A stretch of 64,000 bases of DNA from CAVTJL01 sp963828215. GTDB lineage: Bacteria; Pseudomonadota; Alphaproteobacteria; Geminicoccales; Geminicoccaceae. The notes under the pieces were generated by a model, which saw only the letters and a program-made list of their open reading frames with translations, was not told where the DNA came from and ran no database searches. Location: contig CAWHFO010000033.1 in the NCBI GenBank assembly GCA_963828215.1, positions 15,693-79,692 on the forward strand, given 5' to 3'. Of this stretch, positions 28,111-37,008 are shown piece by piece (the first letter of the stretch is position 1; every line of letters begins with the position of its first letter). Made by a program: the position numbers and the translations under genes.

Positions 28111-29848
28111 GAGCGACGACAGCCGCACCGGGCTTCTCCAGCCCCGAAGCTTCGCCCGTGAGCTTCGCAGCGACCATGCGAGCGCGCATCGCCTCGACCG
28201 CAGCCGGCGGTGAGCGGTGGATGTCGAGGAGCGGTCCGATCCGGTCGATGATCTCGCCGACGACGGGCGCTGCCGTCCAGCCGCCATAGCGGAAGCCGTG
28301 GGTCTCGGCATCGCCGGTCGGCTGGTCCAGCATGACGAGCACCAGATAGCGCGGCGCCTCCAACGGGAAGACGCCGACGAAGGAGGCGAGCACGGCGTCG
28401 TGGCTGTAGCCGCCGTGGACCGCCTTGTCGGCGGTGCCGGTCTTCCCGCCTACCATATAGCCGGCGACCTGCGCCTTCGTGCCGGTGCCGTTCTCGACGG
28501 TCAGCCAGAGAAGAAAGCGGAGGTCCTGGGCGGTCTTGGCGGAGATCAGACGCTCGCGCTGCGGCAGATCGTCGGGTGAGCGCGCGAGCAGGGTCGGGGG
28601 GATCCTCGTTCCGTCACCCACCAGACCACCCACCACGTCCAGGTAGTGGAACGGCGTGACGGCGATGCCGTGCCCGAACGACACGGTGGCCGTGGTCACG
28701 TCGGCCCAGCGCCGCGGCAGCTGAGGGTCGGCCACCTCGGGGATCTCGAGCGGGTCCCTCTCGAGCAAGCCGACGCGGCGGAGAAAGCCCTTGAGGGCGT
28801 CCGCGCCGCCGGCCGCGAAGGCCATCCGCGCCGTCCCGATGTTGGACGAGTACATGAAGATCTCGGGCACCGAGAGCCAGCGGCGCTTGGCATGGTCGTC
28901 CCGGATCCTGAAGCGGCCGATCTGCAGAGGCTGCGTCGCGTCGAACCTGTCTCCGAGCCGGACCTTGCCCGAATCGAGGGCCATGGCGTGGGAGACGATC
29001 TTGAAGAGCGAGCCGAGCTCGTAGGTCCCGCCGGTGCAGCGATTCTCGCGCTGGTCGGCCGGCGCCTGATCGGCCTGGTTCGGGTCGAAATCGGGAAGGC
29101 TCGCGAGTGCCAGAACCTCGCCCGTGACGCGGTCGAGGACGAGACTGCAGGCACCCTTGGGATGGAAGCGGAGCACCGCCTGGCGGAGCTCGCTCGTCAC
29201 GGCTTCCTCGATCCTGAGATCGAGGCTGAGGGTCACCGGCTGGCCGGCCCGGTGATCGCCGAGCGTGCCACGGTCGAGCGCGTACTCCATGCCGGCGAGG
29301 CCGTGATTGTCGATGTCGACGAAGCCCAGCACGTGGCTCGCCAAGCGGCCGTTGGGGTAGACGCGATGCTCGGCCATGCGGAAGCCGACGCCGGGAATGC
29401 CGAGCTCGAGAACGGCCTCCTGCTCCTTCGGCGTGATCTGGTGCTTGACCCATGCGAACCGTCGGGAGGCCGCGAACCGCCGGGCCAGCTCCAGGGCATC
29501 GACCCCGGACAGCACATGGCTGAGCTGACGGGCGGCCTGCGCAGGATCGGGCATCAGCGAGGGGTCGCCGTAGACCGACGGCATCAGGAGATCGGTCGCG
29601 AGGATGACACCGTCGCGGTCGGTAATGTCCGGGCGGGCATGCGCCGCCGTAACCGGCCCGTCCGCATCGGGCGCCGGCATCGCCTCGGCGGCCGGGATAG
29701 CTGGGGATGGCGGCATCATGTGAACGAGACGAATGGCGATGCTGAGGAAGGCGAGGACGAACGCGCCGCCGATGATGCGCAGGCGCCAGCGCCCGACGTG
29801 GACAGCCGGATCGACCTCGCCGCCGTAGGACGTCACCCTCCCGATCAC
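28103..29848 (-). CDS. ftsI: Septal transpeptidase FtsI (PBP3)
   Basis: A class B penicillin-binding protein that cross-links septal peptidoglycan. It has one N-terminal transmembrane helix (about 24-44), a dimerisation domain with ITDRDGVILAT, and a transpeptidase domain. The catalytic motifs are intact: SLFK (S280-K283), SSN (334-336) and KTGT (469-472). It is 581 residues. GTG 29848 forms a GTGA overlap with ftsL; a second in-frame GTG lies four codons later. The substitution of Leu for Thr in the usual S-T-x-K is a mild variation. Confidence 0.95.
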   Translation of the reverse strand: MIGRVTSYGGEVDPAVHVGRWRLRIIGGAFVLAFLSIAIRLVHMMPPSPAIPAAEAMPAPDADGPVTAAHARPDITDRDGVILATDLLMPSVYGDPSLMPDPAQAARQLSHVLSGVDALELARRFAASRRFAWVKHQITPKEQEAVLELGIPGVGFRMAEHRVYPNGRLASHVLGFVDIDNHGLAGMEYALDRGTLGDHRAGQPVTLSLDLRIEEAVTSELRQAVLRFHPKGACSLVLDRVTGEVLALASLPDFDPNQADQAPADQRENRCTGGTYELGSLFKIVSHAMALDSGKVRLGDRFDATQPLQIGRFRIRDDHAKRRWLSVPEIFMYSSNIGTARMAFAAGGADALKGFLRRVGLLERDPLEIPEVADPQLPRRWADVTTATVSFGHGIAVTPFHYLDVVGGLVGDGTRIPPTLLARSPDDLPQRERLISAKTAQDLRFLLWLTVENGTGTKAQVAGYMVGGKTGTADKAVHGGYSHDAVLASFVGVFPLEAPRYLVLVMLDQPTGDAETHGFRYGGWTAAPVVGEIIDRIGPLLDIHRSPPAAVEAMRARMVAAKLTGEASGLEKPGAAVVARD

Positions 29849-30234
29849 GGGCGTGCTCCCGTCGTCTGCGTCAGGGCTGGTGGTCGCGGCTTGACCGCGA
29901 GCTGAACACGATCGCCCGACGGCAGCACGACGGCGAGGGCCATCCCGGCCAGCGCCGGATCGTAGAGCTTGGCGATTTCCGGCGCCGAGGTCAGCGAGCC
30001 CGCACCCGCGGGGTGAAGGCCCAACTGCTGGGCCTGCATCGCCAGGCGCCCGGGACGACTGAGATAGGCGAGATCGGCGCGGAGCGTCCGTACCCGCCAC
30101 GTCTCCGTGACGACCGACGCCCGTAGATGGGAGAGCTCGCGCTCGAGCCCGAGCACCTTGTATTTGAGGTGAAAGACGAGCATGGCGGCGAGCATCGCAC
30201 AGACGCCGGCCAATATGGACGCCCGCGAGATCAT
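29845..30234 (-). CDS. ftsL: Cell division protein FtsL
   Basis: A 129-residue bitopic protein. An N-terminal transmembrane segment (about 5-23) is followed by a leucine-rich coiled coil (VLGLERELSHLRASVVTETWRVRTLRADLAYLSRP split over two helices). The C-terminal extension is poorly conserved. FtsL forms a complex with FtsQ and FtsB that activates FtsWI. Identification rests on topology, coiled coil and position between rsmH and ftsI. ATG 30234 overlaps the rsmH stop by ATGA. Confidence 0.88.
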   Translation of the reverse strand: MISRASILAGVCAMLAAMLVFHLKYKVLGLERELSHLRASVVTETWRVRTLRADLAYLSRPGRLAMQAQQLGLHPAGAGSLTSAPEIAKLYDPALAGMALAVVLPSGDRVQLAVKPRPPALTQTTGARP

Positions 30235-31217
30235 GCGGCGAGCCTCCAGGCTCCCGGGCCCGACGCCTCCTCCTCCGGTGCAAGGCGCACTGCCACCCTG
30301 AGGCGCGCGGAGCGGGCGCGGGGGTTGCGCTCGACCTCGGCGATGCTCGGCCGGATGATGCCGCGCTCCGCCCAGACGAAGCGCCGCGGCGGAAGCTCGA
30401 CCGGCGGCAGGTGCCGCGAGCGCCCCCGGACCTGGCCGCCCGGCCGCTCGACGAGACGCTTCACGATCCGGTCCTCGCCAGAATGGAAGCTCACCACGAC
30501 CAGCCGCCCGCCCGGTGTCAGCACCGCCGCCGCTGCTTCGAGAAGCCGCTCGAGCTCGCCGAGCTCGTCGTTCACGGCTATGCGCAGGGCCTGAAAGGTC
30601 TGGGTCGCGGGATCGCGGGGCCCCTGGCCGCCGCGCTTGGCCGCCTGCACGAGGCTGCGGAGCTGACGGGTGCGCGTGATCGGCACCACACCACGGCGCG
30701 CCACGACCAGCCGGGCGATGCGACGGGCCTGCGGCTCGTCTCCGTAGGCTCGCAGCAGGCCTGCCAACTCCGTCTCGTCCAGAGTAGCCAGAAGATCTGC
30801 CGCGGTCGGCCCGTCGCGGCCCATCCGCATGTCGAGGGGGCCGTCCTCGGCGAACGCGAAGCCACGCTCGGCGGCCGCGAGCTGAAAGGACGAGAGGCCT
30901 ACGTCGGCCACGATGCCGGCCACGCGCTCGATGCCCTGCGCGCGCAGAAGATCCGTCAGATCGCCAAATCGGCCTTCGACCATCGTGAACTCGGATCGAG
31001 CCGCCGCCAGCGCCCGTCCTCGCCCGACCGCGTCCGGATCCCGGTCGATCCCGACGATGCGCGCCGTCGGCACCCGGCGGAGAATCTCGCGCGTGTAGCC
31101 GCCACCGCCGAACGTGGCGTCGACATAGAGGCCACCCGGCACCGGCCGGAGTGCGCCGATGGCCTCTTCCAGAAGCACCGGCTCGTGTCCCAGATTTGTC
31201 CCCGCGTGCTTATCCAC
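30231..31217 (-). CDS. rsmH: 16S rRNA (cytosine1402-N4)-methyltransferase RsmH
   Basis: A SAM-dependent methyltransferase (formerly MraW) acting on C1402 of 16S rRNA. Motif I is VDATFGGGGYTREIL, and later motifs include DVGLSSFQL, DMRMG and the C-terminal VVSFHSGEDRIVKR. It is 328 residues. The start is GTG 31217 and the product begins with MDKHAG; no ATG is available. It is the first gene of this dcw cluster, since mraZ, which usually precedes it, is absent from the spacer upstream. Confidence 0.96.
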   Translation of the reverse strand: MDKHAGTNLGHEPVLLEEAIGALRPVPGGLYVDATFGGGGYTREILRRVPTARIVGIDRDPDAVGRGRALAAARSEFTMVEGRFGDLTDLLRAQGIERVAGIVADVGLSSFQLAAAERGFAFAEDGPLDMRMGRDGPTAADLLATLDETELAGLLRAYGDEPQARRIARLVVARRGVVPITRTRQLRSLVQAAKRGGQGPRDPATQTFQALRIAVNDELGELERLLEAAAAVLTPGGRLVVVSFHSGEDRIVKRLVERPGGQVRGRSRHLPPVELPPRRFVWAERGIIRPSIAEVERNPRARSARLRVAVRLAPEEEASGPGAWRLAA

Positions 31218-31218
31218 A
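31210..31218 (+). promoter_or_regulatory. Perfect DnaA-box 9-mer at the start of rsmH
   Basis: TTATCCACA matches the high-affinity DnaA box exactly. It overlaps the GTG GAT AA of the rsmH start on the other strand, so it may be incidental coding sequence. It is noted because an identical box in opposite orientation lies at the other end of the same spacer. Confidence 0.4.
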
Positions 31219-31707
31219 GGCCTGATTCCGAGCCTCAGCGGCGAGGGCCCGCGTCAACCTCACTGCTAGATCACCTGCGCATTTCTGTCCAGTCATGTTC
31301 TTTGTGCCACAGGGCTTGATCAGGTCCGAGAGGGCGCAAGACTACTGTCACAATCAATGAAGCCGCGGCCCGCACCTTGAGATCGGCTACCGGTCAACAA
31401 TAGCCGGCAAATGATATGAGAAGAATAAAAGCAGTCTCCCCGATCGATCTCTGACCGCCGATAATAGACTAACGCTGTCGCGCCCAAGGCATGGAGCGAC
31501 ATTGGCCGAAGATAGGCGCAAGACTGAGAGAACTTCCCCAGCGTCCGGAGCACACCGACCGCTTTTGGTAAGCTATGCGGCAGGTCACCTGTGGTCAAGC
31601 GCATTCTTGGAGCCTCAAGCTAAGCCGATGATATCACGCAAAAAAGACTGAGACTAACTGTTCTGTGGATAAAGTCGGGACAGGAGGTGACAAAAAAGGA
31701 AATGGCG
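31218..31707. other. Relatively AT-rich spacer between rsmH and rnpB, no gene supported
   Basis: About 490 bases, clearly less GC-rich than the rest of the window, with runs such as AAAAAAGA. No mraZ homologue is seen. A 94-codon open frame on the minus strand (31320-31604) has an unlikely composition and no recognisable motif. The stretch should hold the dcw promoter reading leftwards, but no pair of -35/-10 hexamers stands out. DnaA-box 9-mers lie at both ends. Confidence 0.6.
31664..31672 (-). promoter_or_regulatory. Perfect DnaA-box 9-mer near rnpB
   Basis: TGTGGATAA on the + strand is the exact complement of TTATCCACA. It is in non-coding sequence about 36 bases beyond the rnpB 3' end, so codon constraint does not explain it. 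With the box at 31210 it brackets the spacer in inverted orientation. Confidence 0.45.
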
Positions 31708-32100
<393 letters not shown>

Positions 32101-32110
32101 GCGCCGCGGG

Positions 32111-32828
32111 TCAGATAGCCGTTCGATCCGCCGCGAGCAAGGCCGCGACCGCGCCCAGCCGGGCCATGGTCGTGGGATCGAGCCGCCCGTCCACACGCTC
32201 GGGCCGGAAGTGGCGCTGGAAGGCCGCGAGCAACAGCGCCTCGCCGGGCGGCCCCGCGACCGGCCGATAGCCGATCTCTTCGAGCAGCCGGCGGGCTCGG
32301 GGCGGATCCGGTGCCTCGGTCAGGCCGGTGACCGGCCAGATACCCACGCCTCGGGCCGCCAGGCGCTGCCAAGGGAAACGCTCGCCCGGGTCGATCTTGC
32401 GCTCGGGCGCGATGTCGCTGTGGCCGAGAACGCGACAGGCGGGTATGGCCCATCTCTCCATGATGGCCTGGGCGAGCCTGGCCAGCGCCTCGATCTGGGC
32501 CGCCGGGAACGCCCGGTAACCCTGGCCGTGGCCGGGATTGACGATCTCGATTCCGATGGAGCTGTCGTTCAGACGCTCGCGGCCCTGCCAGCAGCTGACC
32601 CCCGCGTGCCAGGCGCGCCTCTCCTCGGGCACGAGCGCCAGAGTCTCCGCCGTCCTCGAGCAGGACATAGTGGGCGCTCACCGCCGCCGCTGGATCACGG
32701 AGCCGGTCGAGCGCGTCCGCTGCCGTGGCCATGCCCGTATAGTGCAGGACGAGCAGATCCACCGCGGAGCCGGGCCGGCGATCGTCGCAATTGGGCGACG
32801 GAAAACGTCGGACGAACGATCCGGTCAA
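32111..32828 (-). pseudogene. ampD: N-acetylmuramoyl-L-alanine amidase AmpD, frameshifted
   Basis: A zinc amidase that recycles anhydro-muropeptides. The first frame holds the N-terminal zinc ligand motif LLVLHYTGM and continues to AHYVLLEDG. At about 32650 a surplus base (C run within the ccgcc on the + strand) shifts the rest, which reads on as ETLALVPEERRAWHAGVSCW and GHSDIAPERKIDPG, the second zinc/catalytic region. The length is 3n+1, so one base repairs it to about 238 residues. The start is taken as TTG 32828, overlapping the preceding stop as TTGA. Error versus true loss cannot be told from sequence alone. Confidence 0.85.
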
Positions 32829-35314
32829 AAGCGGTCGAGCAGCCGCTTGTAGTAGTCGAGCTCGGCCGGCGGGCGAGCGCGCTCGCCCGAGCGCCTGTAG
32901 AGCTCCTCGAGGATGCGCCGCGCCCGGCCGAGGTCCGCCTCCTCCGGAACCTGCGTTCCGTTCGGATCGAAGCCGCCCTCATTGAACTGAGCCCGGCCAA
33001 GAGGATCGCGGCCGCGGCGCCCGTCCGTCATGCGGTTGTCGCCCTGGCCGGGCTGGTTGCCCGCCTGACGGCGCATCTGCTCCAGCATCGCCTGGCCACC
33101 TTGCTGCATGAGGTCGAGCGCCTGGGATTGAGAAGGAACGGCGTCTGCCGCCTGACCTCCCTCGAGCGCGTCGCGGGCGCCGCGCATCTGCAGCTCCGCC
33201 TGCCCGAGGGCCCGCGGGATCTGCATGCCCTGCTCGCCCATGCGCCGCATCAGCTCGCCGAGCGCCCGCCTGAGCCCCTCCTGCTCCGCCGCGGCGCGAC
33301 CGGGCGAATCGGCGAGCTGGTCCTCACGATCGCCGCCGCCCGGCATCTGCTGCCCTTGTTGCCCTTGCTGGCCCTGTTGCCCCTGCTGACCGTCCTGCCC
33401 TTGCTGCTGCATCTTGTAGCTGCGATCGAGCAGGTTCTGCTGGAGCTGGATCATCTTCTGCAGATCGCCCAGCGACTGCTCGGCCTGGCTCGGCTGCGTC
33501 TGCCCGTCCGCGGCCTGCAGGTTCTCCAGCATTTGCTGGAGCTGGGCCAGCATCTGCTGGGCCGCGTCCCGGGCACCACTTCGCATCAGCTCCCTCGCCC
33601 GATCGATCATCGACTGCAGGTCCTTGCGGTCGACCAGCTGCGACGGATCGATCCGGCTCATCTGCTGCTGGTCCTGCGGCGTCCGCTGGGCCTGCTGCAG
33701 CGCCTGTCGGGTGAGCTCGGCGAGATAGCGGTCGAGCGCCTGCTGAAGCTGGTTCATGAGCTTCTCGAGCTCGGCGTCGGGCGCATTGTTCATCATCGCC
33801 TGGCGAAGCTGCTCCTGTACCGCGCGGAGCTCGCGCTCGGCGGTCGAGAGCGACCCGTCCTCGATATAGAGGGCCAGTTCCCAAAGCAGGCCCATGACCC
33901 CGCCGACAGCCTCGGCATCACCGGCGCCACGGGCCCGGTCGGCCGCGACCATGAGCGACAGCGGAACCGTGGCGCCCATCGAGCGCGCCATGTCGGTCGA
34001 GGCCAGAACGTCCAGCCGGTCCGCGACCTCGTCCTTGGCCGTCGAATCGGCGGCGAGCGCTTTGCGCTGCTCGATGATCGCTCGGGCGAGCGGGTTCTTG
34101 AACTCGCGCTCTGGCAAGGTGATTTGCAGAGGGGGGCTCAGGCCCTTCTGGCCCAGGCCGTCGACCGCCTCGAGCCGAACGATCACCGGCAACCCGGCCA
34201 GCGGGTGAGCGGTGAGATCGAGGAACGTGCTGGTCTTGAGCGTCGCCGGCTCCGCCGCGGGCTTGAGCAGCGTCAGGCGATTGCTATCGTCCGGCCGGGC
34301 CTGCGGCGCCAGCTGGAGTGCCACCTCGCGGATCCCGTAGTCGTCCTTGGCGTCGATATCTATCCGCAGCACGCCCCGCACCGTCGGCCTCGGATCGCCG
34401 CCGAAGGCGATCGTCGGCGGACGGTCCGGCACGACATCGAGCGTCCAGGCCGCGAGCTCGCTGCCGTCCGACGCCCTGATGACCAGTTGCCCCGACTGGC
34501 CGAGCTTTGCCCGGACCTCGGCACTGCCGCCGCCGAGGTCGGTGAAGGGAACGTCCCCATCACCGGTCCCCAGCGATGCCTTGGCCGCCGGGCCGGCCCC
34601 GAGATTGTGCACCTGGGCCAGCGCCTCGCTGCCCGCCGGCACGGACAGACGGTCATGACCGCGCGTCTGCTCGACCCCGAGCGGCGCTCGACGCGTATAG
34701 GCCGGCGGCGTGATCCAGAGATCGGCGACGGGTGGCGGTGCGCTGACGGTCGGCCCGTAGCGGAGCGTGAAGGCACTTGCGAGGCGGGTGCCGAGGTCGC
34801 CCCGCGCATCGACCAAGCCAATCGCGATCAGGAGCAGCAAAAGTGCCCGCAGCGCCCAGGGATCTCGCGCCGGCAGCTCGGAGCGCGGCGGCTCGAGCCG
34901 GAGCCGATCGGCCCGGCTCAGCAGATGCTCGCGATGCCGTGCCCAGAGCGTGCGGGTCGCCGGATCGGCAAGCTGCTCGGGCAGGCGATCGCTGAGTGCC
35001 CTGAGCGCCTGGTGCTTGATGCCGCTGTCCCGCTCTAGCCGGGCGAGCGCCATGGCCGAATCGGCCGGAGCGAGGGCCGCGCGGGCCCGCCAGAGCAGCC
35101 AGGCCATCGCCGCCGCGAAACCCAGAAGGCCGAGCGCATGGAGCCAGATCGGAAGCCACTGCCACAGGTCGAAGAGGGTCAGAACGAGGAAAAGCGCCAA
35201 GACGCCGCCCACCGGCCACAGCGCCGCATAGAGCCGCTCGGTCGTGACGACCAAGCGTGCGAGACCCACACGGTGGCGAAGTCTCGCGAGCGCGCTTGCA
35301 GGGGCATCCATCAT
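32825..35314 (-). CDS. TIGR02302-family (DUF4175) membrane protein with Gln-rich C-terminal half
   Basis: An 829-residue protein of the alphaproteobacterial TIGR02302 family; function unknown. Three hydrophobic segments near the N terminus (about 24-65 and 140-165) anchor it. A periplasmic region of beta-rich domains follows (to about 400), then long helical, Gln/Met/Arg-rich sequence. Around 655-680 lies a tandem GQQ repeat (GQQGQQGQQ). Its place just downstream of lysA is the family's usual context, and cell-envelope upkeep has been suggested from that. ATG 35314 overlaps the lysA stop by ATGA; the frame is open 17 codons further upstream inside lysA. Confidence 0.88.
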   Translation of the reverse strand: MMDAPASALARLRHRVGLARLVVTTERLYAALWPVGGVLALFLVLTLFDLWQWLPIWLHALGLLGFAAAMAWLLWRARAALAPADSAMALARLERDSGIKHQALRALSDRLPEQLADPATRTLWARHREHLLSRADRLRLEPPRSELPARDPWALRALLLLLIAIGLVDARGDLGTRLASAFTLRYGPTVSAPPPVADLWITPPAYTRRAPLGVEQTRGHDRLSVPAGSEALAQVHNLGAGPAAKASLGTGDGDVPFTDLGGGSAEVRAKLGQSGQLVIRASDGSELAAWTLDVVPDRPPTIAFGGDPRPTVRGVLRIDIDAKDDYGIREVALQLAPQARPDDSNRLTLLKPAAEPATLKTSTFLDLTAHPLAGLPVIVRLEAVDGLGQKGLSPPLQITLPEREFKNPLARAIIEQRKALAADSTAKDEVADRLDVLASTDMARSMGATVPLSLMVAADRARGAGDAEAVGGVMGLLWELALYIEDGSLSTAERELRAVQEQLRQAMMNNAPDAELEKLMNQLQQALDRYLAELTRQALQQAQRTPQDQQQMSRIDPSQLVDRKDLQSMIDRARELMRSGARDAAQQMLAQLQQMLENLQAADGQTQPSQAEQSLGDLQKMIQLQQNLLDRSYKMQQQGQDGQQGQQGQQGQQGQQMPGGGDREDQLADSPGRAAAEQEGLRRALGELMRRMGEQGMQIPRALGQAELQMRGARDALEGGQAADAVPSQSQALDLMQQGGQAMLEQMRRQAGNQPGQGDNRMTDGRRGRDPLGRAQFNEGGFDPNGTQVPEEADLGRARRILEELYRRSGERARPPAELDYYKRLLDRF

Positions 35315-36613
35315 CGGTCGAGCCCTCCGCGGGCCGAGGCCTCCCGGGGGGCGGAGTTGAGCCAAGCGGGGATGCGGTCCTCGGCAAACTGCGCCTCGGG
35401 CTCGCGCCGCGCCTTGATGATCGCGAAGCGATCACCGTCGACCAGCACCTCGGCCGCGCCCGGCCGGCTATTGTAGTCGGACGCCATGACCGCGCCATAG
35501 GCGCCGACGGACGCGAAAGCCACGAGGTCTCCCGGGTCGAGCGTCGGCAATGCGTAGCTCCGGCCGAAGATATCGCTACTTTCGCAAATGGGTCCGACGA
35601 CGTCCATCGGCAATCTGGGCGCCTCCGGTCGCTCCCGGACCGGCAGGATCTCGTGGCGGGCGCCGTACATGGCTGGACGTATCAGTGTGTTCATGCCGGC
35701 GTCGAGAACCAGGAATCGCCGGTCGTCGGCCTCCTTGAGATAGATGGTCGACGCCACCAGCATGCCGGCCTCGGCCACGAGGTAGCGTCCCGGCTCGAAG
35801 AGCAGCTCGCAGTCCAGGCTGTCCGTGAGCCGCCCGACCATGGCGGCGAAAGCGTCGGGATCGAATGGCGTCTCGTCGCCGTAGCGCACGCCGAAGCCGC
35901 CCCCGAGATCGAGGCGGCAGAGCGGCACGCCGCGCTCGCGCAGCGCACCGAAAAGCTCCGCACCGCGAGCATAGGCCGCCTCGAACGGCCCGAGCGTGGT
36001 GATCTGCGAGCCGATATGGAGATGCAGCCCGACCGGCCGCAGGCCGCCGAGCGCCGCCGCGCGCTCGTAGACGGCCGGCGCCTCGGCGATGGGGATGCCG
36101 AACTTGTCGCCCTTGCGCCCGGTGCTGATCTTGTCGTGGGTCGCGGCCCCGACGTCCGGGTTGATGCGGAGCGCCACCGATGCAGCCCGCCCCATGGACC
36201 CGGCAATGGCGGCGATCCGCTCCAGCTCGGGCACCGAATTCGACATTGAGCTGAAGGACGCCCAGGCCGAGGGCCCGGCGGATCTCGTCGTCCGTTTTGG
36301 CGACACCCGCGAAGACGATGCGCTCGGGCGCCACGCCGGCCGCCCGGGCGCGCTGGATCTCCCCGCCCGAGACCGTGTCGGCACCTGCCCCGGCCAGGGC
36401 CAAAGTGCGGATCACGGCCAGATTGTTATTGGCCTTGAGCGCGTAACAGAAAAGCGCCGGCCGCCGGCGAAAGGCGCGTTGCAGGGCCCCGAGCCGCGCG
36501 CGCATGGCGCCGGCCGAATAGACGTAGACGGGCGTGCCGGCCTCCGCCGCGATCCGTGCCAGCGGCACGTCCTCGGCATGGAGAGCGCCGTCGCGATAGG
36601 CGAAGGCTGTCAC
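35311..36613 (-). CDS. lysA: Diaminopimelate decarboxylase LysA, with a +1 frame break
   Basis: A PLP enzyme making L-lysine from meso-DAP. The first frame holds the N terminus and the PLP lysine in FCYALKANNN (K60), up to GVLQLNVE. At about 36238 (a GAATTC on the coding strand) an extra T shifts the frame. The remainder resumes exactly where the family continues (SVPELERIAAIAG) through HIGSQITTLGPF, GGGFGVRYGDE, and CESSDIFGR to TGA at 35311-35313. The length is 3n+1; one base restores a protein of about 433 residues. Lysine synthesis and the intact remaining motifs point to a consensus error. It follows lptM with a four-base overlap. Confidence 0.93.
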
Positions 36614-36816
36614 TGCTCGGCTCCCCCGCTGTCCATCGCGGGCCCGGCGGCGTCATCTGCCGGGCCGAGCGGGTTGGGAGACGGCTCCTCGTCCGTCGTT
36701 CCCCTCGTCTTCTCTCCAGGCGGCAGCTTCAGCGGGCCGCGCCTCCCGCAGCCGGCGAGGGCCGAGGCAAGTAGAATCGAGACGAAGGAAAGGGCGAGCG
36801 TCCGCCTTTGCCACAT
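36610..36816 (-). CDS. lptM: Small lipoprotein LptM (YifL-like)
   Basis: A 68-residue lipoprotein. The signal peptide ends in the lipobox ALAGC (C23), directly followed by GRRGPLKLPP, the short conserved motif of the LptM/YifL family that helps disulfide maturation of the LptD LPS translocon. The rest is a disordered acidic/Pro tail. lptM upstream of lysA is a common proteobacterial arrangement; the stop overlaps the lysA ATG by four bases. Confidence 0.85.
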   Translation of the reverse strand: MWQRRTLALSFVSILLASALAGCGRRGPLKLPPGEKTRGTTDEEPSPNPLGPADDAAGPAMDSGGAEQ

Positions 36817-37008
36817 GACCTCTGGCCGCTCCGCGAGAATGCCGATCAGCGAGAGCTAGCACAGCCGTGCGGCCACGCCCACGAGGACGCGGACCGCAGT
36901 CTCGGAGGCCGCCGCCCGACCCGGCCGTCCACGTTGCCCGTCGGCGCCGGCGCAGCTAACGTCAAGCTCGCTGCCGTTTTCCGCCCCTTCGTGGAGACCC
37001 TCGAGCCG

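Noticed and set aside
31320..31604. 94-codon frame in the spacer before rsmH
   Set aside because: No recognisable motif, odd composition, and not an MraZ-like protein.
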